A stretch of 21,371 nt of DNA. It comes from Glomus cerebriforme. Its lineage: Eukaryota > Glomeromycota > Glomeromycetes > Glomerales > Glomeraceae. Position 1 is the stretch's first letter. Each line of letters starts with the position of its first letter. The DNA lies in the NCBI GenBank assembly GCA_003550305.1, contig QKYT01001208.1:1-21371 (forward strand), written 5' to 3'. This document shows positions 9,792 to 19,113 of the stretch, one piece after another. Position numbers and translations under genes: made by a program. The notes beneath the pieces are model-generated. The model had not been told where the DNA came from and searched no databases. It saw nothing but the letters and a program-made list of their open reading frames with translations.

Positions 9792-10807
9792 ATTATTACA
9801 TATACAGACTAATTTTCCTTAAGAGAGCTTTTCCAAATTTAAGTAATTTTGAACCTACAGCATAAATTTAGAGATTAGCAACTGAGATAAAAAAATAAAA
9901 AATGCAATATTTTCAATTTATACTTAGCATGATTTATTTTTACATAATTTTATTTTACTTCATCAAATTTATTGCTTAATTTTTTTTGTATTATCACTGG
10001 TAAAAATTTGGTATGTGAATATGCTTAGATTTCAGATATACTATACCAAACTTTTGCTATACTATTACCTGTTGTATATGATGAAATTTATGTAAGTAAT
10101 TTTACTACATTTATTGTATGCATGGTGATTTTCTTAGTGAAAATTAAAATGCTGATATATAATAAGAAGACCGGAGAAAATAATATGCTTGGTTTATTTT
10201 AGAAAATCTAAAAGGTAAGAAAATTGATTAATATTATGATAACATGTTTAGAAAAACTAGCTGAGTAATAAACTAACTTACTTTATTATTAATTTATAAA
10301 AAATACAAGTTTGTTAATATCAATAATTTTAATAATAGTAAGAGTTTGATTGGTTTGCTTTACTTATAAAATAGATAAAAAGGATTCATTAACAGGAACA
10401 TCATTTTTTTATACAATTTGTAGGATTGATCTTGAAATATACTTTGGAAAAAAATTACATTAATATAATCACATCATAAAAATCTGATTAACAGCATCCC
10501 TTTAATTTAACAATAAAAAATTTAATGCTATCCATATATAAAGATTATACTTTTCAACAAAATTAAAAAGCTATTGTCAAAATATTTTATTATGGATAAA
10601 ATCAATTATGACGGTCATAATTTTTACTAATAAAATATATGAATTATATCAAATTACATCTTTGTGTTATATTAGTCATAATTCAAAAAAATCTATTTTA
10701 TAGTGAAGTATAATAAAAATCATCAAAAAGCTATACATAATTTTAAGAATATGCAAGAAAGTTTAAGAATAAATTATTTTACACAATTACTTATTTCCAT
10801 GATATAT
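9792..10807. other. AT-rich intergenic stretch, nothing recognised
   Basis: No coding relic, RNA gene, tandem repeat or transposon end was detected on either strand in this kilobase. Confidence 0.4.
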
Positions 10808-12167
10808 GTAATAGTTACTAGGATTAATTTTACATTCACCTTTGGTGAATTTTACCGTGATTTACATTATGCATAAATTTTAAAAATAATTAATTAGGGA
10901 GTGAATTTTACCTATTTATGTTAACCATTTTTGGTTAATAATTTTTACCTNGTTTGTTTGTTTTTTTCTTTCTNTTTTTCATATTTTTTTTGTTTCTTTC
11001 TTTTTATTATTTTGTAGGTAATAGTAGTATTATGCTATTGTTTTTTAATGTCTTNTAAGTAATAGTGNTTTGTAATAGTTGTATTCTTTGGTTTTTCNAT
11101 ATAGTGGCATTNTTCATTTTTAACTCTTAACATTTTAACTAACCTTAACAATTTTAAACTCTAATATTTCAAACTCTGATGCGACTCTGACTTTTAATAA
11201 TTTCAAACTCTGACATTTTAAATTCTGACATTGAACTCTAACTTTAATAATTTCAGACTCTGACATTTCAAACTCTGACGCAAACTCTAACTTTATTAAT
11301 TTCAAATTCTGATATTTCAAACTTTGACGCATACTCTGTCTCTATAATTTTAAACTCTGATGTGAACTCTTACTTTAATTTCAAACTCTGACATTTCAAA
11401 CTCTAACGTGACTCTAACTTTTAATAATTTCAAATTCTGATGTTTTAAATTCTGATGTTAAACTCTGACTTTAATAATTTCAAACTCTGCCATTTTAAAC
11501 TCTGATGCAAACTCTGACTTTTAATAATTTTAAACTCTGACATTTCAAACTNTGATGCAAACTCTGACTTCTAATAATTTCAAACTCTGACATTTTAAAC
11601 TCTGACGCGAACTCTGACTTTATTAATTTCAAATTCTGATGTTTCAAACTCTGACACGAACTCTAACTTTAAATAATTTCAAACTCTGATGTTTCAAACT
11701 CTGATGCGAACTCTGACTTTATTAATTTCAAACTCTGATATTTCAAACTCTGATACTTAAAATTTAAACTCTGATATTTCAAACTCTGATTATAATTTAA
11801 ACACCAATGTAGTAAGTAATATATTATTAATTAAATACTAGAAGTTTTATTTTTTTCCATCATTTTAATTATATTAATTGTTTTTATTGGTAGTTTAATA
11901 GATGATTGCAAATGCTGATATTTTTTACTTTCTCTTTTTTTTATTATTATTTGTAAATAATTGTTTCTTTTTTCTGTTTTATACCATTTATTAAAAAAAT
12001 AAAAAAAAAAAGCATTTTTATAATAAAATCTTATATATAATTTCATAAAATTATTAAAATTTTTTTGATAAATTAATAAATATAGAATTATGTAATAAAA
12101 ATTACATGATGCAGTGAATTTCACCTCCAATGAGCGTTAAAATAATCCTAGTTACTATTACTGCATA
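10808..12167. mobile_element. Inverted-repeat element filled by a minisatellite
   Basis: GTAATAGTTACTAGGATTAATTTTAC at about 10809-10834 matches the reverse complement of 12137-12163 (GTAATAGTAACTAGGATTATTTTAAC) with few mismatches. Just inside both ends are small hairpins of related sequence: TTCACCTTTGGTGAA near 10848 and GTGAATTTCAC near 12114. The interior is AT-rich DNA plus the 50-bp minisatellite. No transposase is visible; a 99-codon minus-strand frame at 11831-12130 is Lys/Asn/Tyr-rich and looks compositional. Target duplication is unclear (ATAT on both sides is possible), so this is a non-autonomous element of unknown superfamily. Confidence 0.65.
11110..11795. repeat. About 50-bp minisatellite of CAAACTCTGA motifs
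   Basis: Roughly 13 units of a period near 50 bp. Each unit contains two or three copies of the sub-motif AACTCTGA, joined by CATTTCA, TGCG or CTTTAATAATTTC. Sub-motifs also repeat at 16-18 bp. Divergence is mostly C/T at CG or TG positions (GACGCG against GATGCA). The minus-strand frame encoding SEFE/KVRV repeats is a by-product. Several single undetermined bases lie just upstream, suggesting assembly difficulty. Confidence 0.85.
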
Positions 12168-12772
12168 TTTATTTATCAAGCTATAATAAAACTTAATCAA
12201 AAAATAATAGTATACTTTGCTTCATATAATTCTATAACTCACTCTATGTGAAAAATTATAAAATGTTTGATAAATTTGTATTATTACTTTATTAATCAAA
12301 TTACTTAAAAACATTTACATTACTTATAAATTTCTTTTGCAACTTTTTTACACTTTTTGCAATACAGATGTGAGTTTTGATTGCATTCCTCATAAATCTT
12401 ATATCTATACTTCTATCTTTTAAATATATATTATTTTTCAAAGTAGTTCTAATTTTTTAGCTTCTTATAAGTTTTATTATTCTGATTGTTAAGTAAGAAA
12501 TTTAACATGATATATTAATAAAGTTAAAATTCTTTTTTAAGAAAAGTAGGTTATAAAGTTCTCCTGTATCATATAATAATCATAAAGACTTTTTACATTT
12601 CTAATCAATAAAAACATGATCTACAAAAAATAATAATAGCAGAATTTGGATATCATATCCAAGCTCATCAAAATTGCATAGAAGTAAGATCAGCATCTGG
12701 TTAATATTTTTTACATATATATTATATAAGTAGAATCAGCATCAGATTCTGTATTAGGTGAATAGTATTGAA
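12168..12772. other. AT-rich spacer, nothing certain
   Basis: No coding relic is assignable. Near 12680-12760 the minus strand has two short segments with GATGCTGATCTTACT and GATGCTGATTCTACT, a motif also seen near 8890 and 9440. The repeated Asp-Ala-Asp reading is too short to interpret. Confidence 0.35.
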
Positions 12773-14309
12773 CTATACTATAATTGTGAATTTAAGTTTA
12801 TTGTTTGAAGTGTTACAGATAAAATAATATTCTGTTTTATTTTTATATTATTCACTATGTAATCTATAATTTCCATACTTTCTATCACAGATAAGACATG
12901 ATAAGCTTCATAGTTAAGGTAATGTAAAATTATAATTATCAATTTTTCTAAAACTATTTTAGAATTTCAAATATAAAAAGTGCTTTAAGATAAATTTGAT
13001 AATTAATTCTGGATCAGATTTGGCTTCAAAAGTAATAGGCTTGAAATCAGAGGCTTAAGATTTTTCTAATATACTTATCACAGATTTTGATAATTGTCAT
13101 AATTCATATCCAGTTTCTTTCTTATATTTTTATATAAGTTAAAATAAATCTTATTTGTCAAATTGCTTAGTAATTCAGTTAATTTGATATGCCAATTCAG
13201 ATATTTGAAAGTTAATATTTTATCAGTTTTAGACATATTTTTTGTTATAATTGCAAATCAATTTTAAATTAGGTAATAGTCGATATAAATTAGTCCTATA
13301 AAAAAATATCATAATAAAGTATGAGCAAATATAGTATTGTAAAATATATAGTATTGTAAAATAATAAGACTATGTAACTAACTTAATTTTGTGCTATTCA
13401 TATTTAATAAAATAAGATTCAGCTTTATATCTATTTTCTATGCTATCATCATTATTATAATCTAAACTATATAATGGGCATGATGTCTTATTAATAATGC
13501 CATAATAATTAAAATTTTCACTACTAAGTTCTCTATATAGATTAGGATATTGATCCAGTATCTTGTTGCAAAAATAGATGTGGTTATAAGTTATTTAGAT
13601 TGGGATGCAAATAATACATTTGCCAATGAACTTACTTTCAAAAGATTCACTTGCACCTTAGTCTTATTGGTTTTTAAAGTTATGTATCTATTCCAATTTG
13701 AAACAAAATTTTCATAATCTATATCATCTGTATTAGTAGCTTTTTTGGAAAAATCATTTATAATATTCTGGATTTGATTATTAGATAAATTCAAGATAGT
13801 ACTTATACTATAGCTAATTATTTGGATTCTATTTATTCCTATCCTATCAAACAATATATAGATTTTTTTAGCTCTAAAAGTTATTTTACGCAAGTTTATA
13901 TTAGTAATATCAGGAAGAAGAAGTTTGATTTTACTGTATACTAATATTCTTACTAATTTGTTATTAACATCATTCTTAAACTTAACATCCCTAACTTAAT
14001 CCTATATGCTTTATAGTAAATTAGTAATAATACCAGTATAAAATCTCCTTATGTCTAAACTTTATTACTACTCTAAATTAGTATTCTGAATAGATCGGAT
14101 CATATCAGATTTGATTTAAATCTGATCTGATTTAAATCTGGTCTAAAACAGATCTGAACTGATTTGAATCTGATTAGATCTGATCTAAACCAATCTGAAA
14201 TTGATTCAGATTTAAACTGAACTGATCTGGATCTAATTAATCTAAAACTGAATTAAACTGAAACTGATTTAAATCTGAAACTAAACTGATCTGAATCTAA
14301 TTATTCATT

Positions 14310-15107
14310 TAGTTTTTTAAAAAAAGAGAAGCAAAATATTAATTATGTTCCCTAAAAGTAAAAAAATGAAAGAAATAAACGAACATTTAGTTTATTCGTT
14401 CAAGTTCTATTCATTCAGCTTCATCTGTTCATCCAGTTTTCTAAAAAAAGAAAAGAAAGATATTAATTACATTTTCTGAAAATAAAAAAAATAAAAAAAA
14501 TAAACAAACTCATCTTTTAGTTCATTCGTTCAAGTTCTATTCATTTAGTTTCATCTGTTCATTCAATTTCCTAAAAAAAAAAGAAGGGAGACATTAATTA
14601 CATTTTCTGAAAGTAAAAAGATGAAAGAAATGAACAAACTAATTTTTTAATTCATTTATTCAAGTTCTGTTCATTTGGCTTCATCTGTTTATCCAGTTTT
14701 CTAAAAAAAAAGAGAAGAAAAACATTAATTACGTTCCCTAAAAGTAAAAAAATAAAAGAAACAAATAAACTCATCTTAATTTGTTTGTTCAAGTTCTATT
14801 TATTTAAATTCATCTGTTCATTCAGTTTCTAAAAAAAGAGAAAGATGTTAATTATATTTCCTAAAAGTGAAAAAAATGAAAAAAATAAACGAACTTATCT
14901 CTTAGTTTGTTCATTTAAGTTCTATTCATTTAGATTCATCTATTTGTTCAGTTTTCTAAAAAAAAGAGAAGATATATGTTAATTATGTTTTCTGAAAGTA
15001 AAAAAATAATAGAAATGAATGAACTTACCTCTTAGTTTGTTCATTCAAGTTCCATTCATTCAGCTTCGTTCATTTGTTCAGTTTCCTAAAAAAAGAGAAA
15101 ATAAAAT
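14310..15107 (-). repeat. Tandem array of units with 57-nt exon-like cores
   Basis: About six units of roughly 125 bp. On the minus strand each reads T-tract, TTTTAG, core, then GTAAGT or a one-base derivative. Cores: 15029-15085 (57 nt, intact AG and GTAAGTTC), 14899-14955 (57, donor ATAAGT), 14775-14828 (54, ATGAGT), 14644-14700 (57, donor damaged), 14514-14570 (57, ATGAGT) and a leftmost unit ending at 14440 with a deleted donor. The core runs GAAACTGAACAAATGAACGA through GAACTTGAATGAAC to AAGAG. Spacers are about 70 nt and carry AAAACATTAATTATGTTTT-type palindromes. Core lengths are multiples of three. Confidence 0.7.
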
Positions 15108-15223
15108 GTTATTAATATGAAACTCTACTGCACTGATTTATTGTGCCATACTGTGCCACTTTATGATCATAATTTCCATGATTATAGCTAGTGATCTTAA
15201 TGATAGTAGTGATATTAATGATC
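15108..15223 (-). repeat. Dispersed repeat, copy 2 (inverted relative to 201-312)
   Basis: This segment is the reverse-complement partner of 201-312 and is more AT-rich, with TG/CA where copy 1 has CG. It interrupts the cassette array directly after a unit. Downstream lie TATAAATATCC near 15341 and AATAAAATATC near 15402, a TATA-box plus polyadenylation-like pair that could belong to a solo LTR, but no matching LTR partner is visible. Confidence 0.75.
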
Positions 15224-15640
15224 TTAATGATAGTTAAGATAATTAGGATAGTTAATATATTTATTTTCTTTAATATCTTTATTATATTTATTATATTTAT
15301 TATATTTATGATAGTTAATATCTTTTTATTATATTTTATTTTTGTATAAATATCCTAAGCATTTTCTTAAGTTATCTTTAGTTTTTGTAACTTCAATTAA
15401 ATAATAAAATATCTTTTACTTCAAAAATACTATACCGTTTATTAATTAAAGAACAAACTAATATTCAATAAACTAATATTATTGTTATCTCTGTCATTAT
15501 GAACTTAATTAATTTTCATTTTAAACATAAAGAATAAAAGTTAAAGATAAAGAAATCAAGAGAATGATTAGACGTAATAATATTAATTACTTTTTCTAAT
15601 AATTAATAAAGTAAAAAAAGAATAAACTAATATTCGTCCA
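15224..15640. other. AT-rich DNA interrupting the cassette array
   Basis: Contains TTATATTTATTATATT microrepeats near 15280-15330 and the TATA/polyadenylation-like pair noted for the adjacent repeat. It separates the two parts of the 57-nt cassette array, so together with 15108-15223 it is probably a secondary insertion. Confidence 0.4.
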
Positions 15641-15930
15641 AGATTCCAGTTATTCAGCTTCATCTGTTCATCCAGTTTCCTAAAAAAAAAAGAAAAGGAG
15701 AACATTAATTATGTTCTCTAATAATTAATAAAGTAAAAAAAGAATGAACTTATGTTCATTCAAAATCCCAGTTGTCTATTCATTCAGATTTCCTAAAAAA
15801 AAGAGAAGAGAGACATTAGTTATATTTCTTCAAGTAAAAAAAAAATAAAAATAAATAAAAGAACGAACTCACCTTTAGTTTGTTCAAGAACTGTTTATTC
15901 AGATTTTTTCATTACTTCAGATTCTATTTT
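15641..15930 (-). repeat. Continuation of the 57-nt cassette array
   Basis: Three further units on the minus strand, with acceptors at about 15680-15681 and 15793-15794 and an intact GTGAGTTCGTTC donor at 15872-15863. The spacer near 15698-15718 has the palindrome AGAACATTAATTATGTTCT. Cores are more degenerate and shorter than in the main array, but share TCAGCTTCATCTGTTCATCC (as read on the plus strand). Confidence 0.6.
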
Positions 15931-17277
15931 AAAGGGAAAAAAATAAATAAAAAAAAAACATTTTTTTTTATTTTATCAATATTTAATATATGAAGATCTG
16001 AATCTGATCATATCAGATCTGGATTTTTTTATACTATGATCTGATCTAATCAGATCAGATTCAGATCAGACTAGATTTATAGATCAACTATATTCTGTAC
16101 TATAACTTCACTAAATTCTATCAGAATTGCTTTTAAAGAAAGTTCAGAAATCTGAATATCAAATGCCTTATTAATTTTACTATCATTAACTTAGAATAGT
16201 TTCTATCTCAAATCTTACTCCATTTTTTGATTATAAGGAATTTTTTAACATTCTGTATCTATGTTCTTAAAAGTTAGAGCCTATTTGTTTACCATAGATA
16301 ATTTTACTAGTGATTTATTACCAGAAGTAATTGACTTACAGGCTGGAGTTAATTCTTTGACTACTTGTTCTAAGAGAATTATAGGTTCAGTATTAGTCAT
16401 GGAAAGATTCTCTTCACAATAAGTCAAATCTGAAGTAACTGAGAATGAGTTTTTTGGCAATCATCTTATACTGAACCTTTTTTTTCCATCACCTCTCTTT
16501 AATTTTATTACTAATACTTTTTTTATTTACCTTAACTAAGAAAACATCCATTTTTATTTTCTCTGATATTTTAATACTAACATTATTTTACTGATTTATT
16601 ACAGTTAAAGATAATGCTGCAATTATTTTTTTAAATTCACAATATTGCAGAATTTTAAATCAAATTATACATAGTAATCTGCAATTTCGCAATTCCAATC
16701 ACATGATTTATATAAAATACAAAATTGCAAATTACTCAAAATCTGAAAATTAGATTTTAATGATATTTATACCATTTGAATTCTCTTATTAAGGCAAATT
16801 GAATGGTATAAAAATCATCTTTCTAAACAATTATCTATTTGCAAACCTATCTTTAATTATGGTATTAGATAAATTAATATTTGATACCATTAATTCTGAT
16901 AATACCTCTATAATCACTTTTTTATTATTCTGTGATTGTTCATTTACCATTAAGGAACTCTGTTCTAATATCACAAGTCTAGCCTCAAGTTCTATATTTT
17001 TTTACTCTAGTTCTTTAACTCTAATATTATGCTTAGCATCTTCCTTAATAATCTGCTTTAGTTTTACGATCTCAGCCTCAAGTTCAGCCATAAGTCTAGC
17101 AATCACGTGTCCATTCTAATTTAAAATACAGATTTATTTTGCTAAGAAAAAAAATTTTTATTAATACATGTGAAAAATAAATATAAAGAATTGGAATTTT
17201 GCTTGTGATACATAACAAATTTTCTATATTAATGATGGTGGACCATTTTATATGATTATTTTTTGAGTAATACTTCT

Positions 17278-17553
17278 CTATAACTTTATTCTAACCTTTT
17301 CTTTAAAAGGGAGATTATCTTCTGCACATATTCTATTCTTTAATAAACCTATTATTACATCTAACAGCTTTTTTACACTATTATATAATGTTTGATATTC
17401 TACAGAGTCTTTATTTAAGACATCCTTAGAAAATTTAATGTTAAATAATAATTTACTGCCTTGTAAAATTTTTCTCAAAAATGTAGAACAATAAATGCCA
17501 GTTCTGAACTGTAATAATAATACTATATAAATAATCAAAATTATTATCATCAT
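17278..17553 (-). pseudogene. Unassigned ORF fragment, likely one exon
   Basis: The frame gives FRTGIYCSTFLRKILQGS, FNIKFSKDVLNKDSVEYQ and LLKNRICAEDNLPFKEKV before TAA. Cys, Trp-poor but Asp/Glu/Pro content is protein-like. The apparent N-terminus (MMIIILIIYIVLLL) is probably not real: TATTATTATTACAG directly precedes the FRTGIY codons and looks like an intron acceptor at about 17490-17520. It lies 160 bp upstream of the coiled-coil relic on the same strand and could be its 5' exon or a separate gene. No domain recognised. Confidence 0.4.
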
Positions 17554-17689
17554 CTCACTTTCATTTTCTCATTTGGAATAAACTTTTAAGCTGGTTGATA
17601 TTCTGAGCAAATTTCTTGATTACATTTTACTGTAATTTATCATCTATAATATAAATAAGGTTTTTAGCTTTCTACTTATTTATTTATAT

Positions 17690-17880
17690 AGTTCATGATT
17701 AAAACTACTAACAAGTTAAGTCAAATCAAGTTATACTATAAATAAGTCAAGTCAAGTTAAGTCAAGTCAAGTTAAATTAAACTAATAAAAATTTAAACTT
17801 AAGTTGAGTCAAGTCAAATCAAATTTAAGTTTGAGTTAAGTTGAATTGAGTCAAATCAAATTGAGTCAACAAATTAAATA
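17690..17880. repeat. CAAGT/TTAAGT pentamer tract
   Basis: About 190 bp built from AAGTCAAGTC, AAGTTAAGT and AATTGAGTCAAAT pentamer variants on both strands. It resembles in style the GATCTG and GGAT box clusters that bound the cassette elements, but no partner cluster or terminal repeat is seen. Confidence 0.7.
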
Positions 17881-18235
17881 ATTTAAATATATTATATTAA
17901 TTTTAGTAAATATTAGGTTGATACATATATCTTAGTCATATGTTTTATAAATTATCATGTAAATTAGATCATTTTTTATTAATAAATTAAACTTTTTTTT
18001 TATTTTTTGATTATTAATATTCTTTTACATTGAATTTCACATTTATTAATATTCTTTCCTTTAAACTCTCAAATGTAAGTTACTATAAAGGAATTTTGTT
18101 TAACATTTTTGCTTTTCTTTTTATTAACAATACTTATTTAAATGAATGATATTTAGAATTATTCTCATATCAAAAATGATGTAAATAAAGCCAGTAATAA
18201 TGATGACGAACCTAATGATAGTTCCTTAAAAAATA

Positions 18236-18430
18236 TATATACTGGATTATAGTTGTCATCCAAATTATTTTGGGATATCATAAACATAATTTGGGATGTA
18301 TAAATTCATTTAGTTTATATATAATTTATTAAGTAAAGTGCCAAAATAATTTGGAATGCCAAAAATAATTTAGAATTTTACTATATGTTTAAATTGATTT
18401 TAGAATTTGGGTGATATCTATATACTGGAT
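18236..18430. mobile_element. 171-bp MITE with 12-bp flanking direct repeats
   Basis: TATATACTGGAT occurs at 18236-18247 and 18419-18430. Between them, the left end (TATAGTTGTCATCCAAATT) and the reverse complement of the right end (TAGATATCACCCAAATTCT) form imperfect terminal inverted repeats. The interior repeats AATTTGGGATG and CCAAAATAATTTGG. The host codons for IYTG are duplicated by the direct repeat, confirming insertion into the coding sequence. A repeat of 9-12 bp would suit a Mutator-type element, but no transposase is present. Confidence 0.75.
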
Positions 18431-19113
18431 AAACATTTATAACATTTGAAGTTCTTGAAACATGTTTAAAATGATATGCAGAAAAACAGATTTTGAAATA
18501 AGAATAGTAAGATATAAAAAAGAAAATGGTAGTTGGATTAGAAAATCATATGAATACCATTATAAAGGTAAATATGAACTTAAGAAAAAAATGAATTCTA
18601 TACAAAACAGAAATCAAGAATCAGCTTATATTGAATGTAAATTTCTTGTAAATGCAGCATATTATAAATGTCCAAATTTAGTATTTATTAACAAATTTGT
18701 TAGTAAAATTAGTTTCTTCTCACTGGTATTTTAAAAATAGTCTTGCAATAGCAGATGAAGTTTTTGAAAAATCAATTTAACTTATTCAAAATAAAAAAAA
18801 TAAAAAACAGGAAACTGGAACTTTTTTTATAATAAATACTATTCATAATCAAAATATTTATAGTGATTCTGTTAGATATTTGGATTCAAAAAAAGAACAG
18901 TATGGTCATGGCCTTAGGCTTTGTAAAAAAACTTTAAATATAGTAATTGAAAATAAGTCTTGTCAGGCTTTTGAAGAGCTTTTAAAATAGTTTATTAAAA
19001 TACAAATAAATATTCAAAATAATATGTTTAGTGATGAAGCTGGAACCTTTAATATTAAAAACTTACTTCAATATAAAGAAAAGAGAAAACCTTTTAATAA
19101 AAGGTATCTATCA

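Larger units (their letters stand above)
14097..16078. mobile_element. 2-kb cassette-array element inserted in the coiled-coil gene relic
   Basis: ATAGATC occurs at 14090-14096 and again at 16079-16085, and the host frame is duplicated across it: the right side ends NIVDL and the left side resumes DLFR. This marks a 7-8 bp target duplication. Both ends are composed of GATCTGAATCTGATC-type boxes (14097-14300 and 15993-16078). The middle is the 57-nt-core cassette array, interrupted at 15108-15640 by other DNA. No transposase is present. Terminal inverted repeats are only approximate because the boxes are low-complexity. Confidence 0.7.
12773..17118 (-). pseudogene. Coiled-coil / C-x2-C gene relic split by a 2-kb element
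   Basis: Minus-strand order. 17118-16831 has coiled-coil heptads (RLMAELEAEIVKLKQII, RVKELE, ELEARLVILEQSS), ending in a stop. 16450-16086 contains TNTEPIILLEQVVKELTP, LTFKNIDTEC, INKAFDIQISE and VQNIVD. After the inserted element (14097-16078), 14096-13591 resumes with DLFR, KEILYWYYY, LVYSKIKLLLPDITN, LRKITFRAKKIYILFDRIGI and LSNNQIQNIINDFSKK. 13564-13370 gives QYPNLYRELSSENFNYYGI, SCPLYSLDY and ESYFIKYE. 13209-12773 gives KKETGYEL, ITFEAKSDPELIIKFILKHF, then CLICDRKYG and KTEYYFICN (C at 12898, 12889, 12827). The block order matches a family I recall as abundant in arbuscular mycorrhizal fungi. The final segment may belong to a second related gene. Function is unknown; the C-x2-C blocks suggest zinc binding. 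Confidence 0.7.

Noticed and set aside
11135..11332. 65-codon minus-strand ORF with SEFE and KVRV repeats
   Set aside because: It lies within the 50-bp minisatellite and simply translates the repeat.
11831..12130. 99-codon minus-strand ORF (Lys/Asn/Tyr-rich)
   Set aside because: Composition matches random AT-rich sequence and no motif is visible. It sits inside the terminal part of an inverted-repeat element and lacks homology to anything I recognise.
16799..17119. 106-codon plus-strand ORF with Ser/Leu/Ile repeats
   Set aside because: It is the antisense shadow of the minus-strand coiled-coil relic, whose heptads (ELEAEI, ELEARL) are clearly the coding strand.
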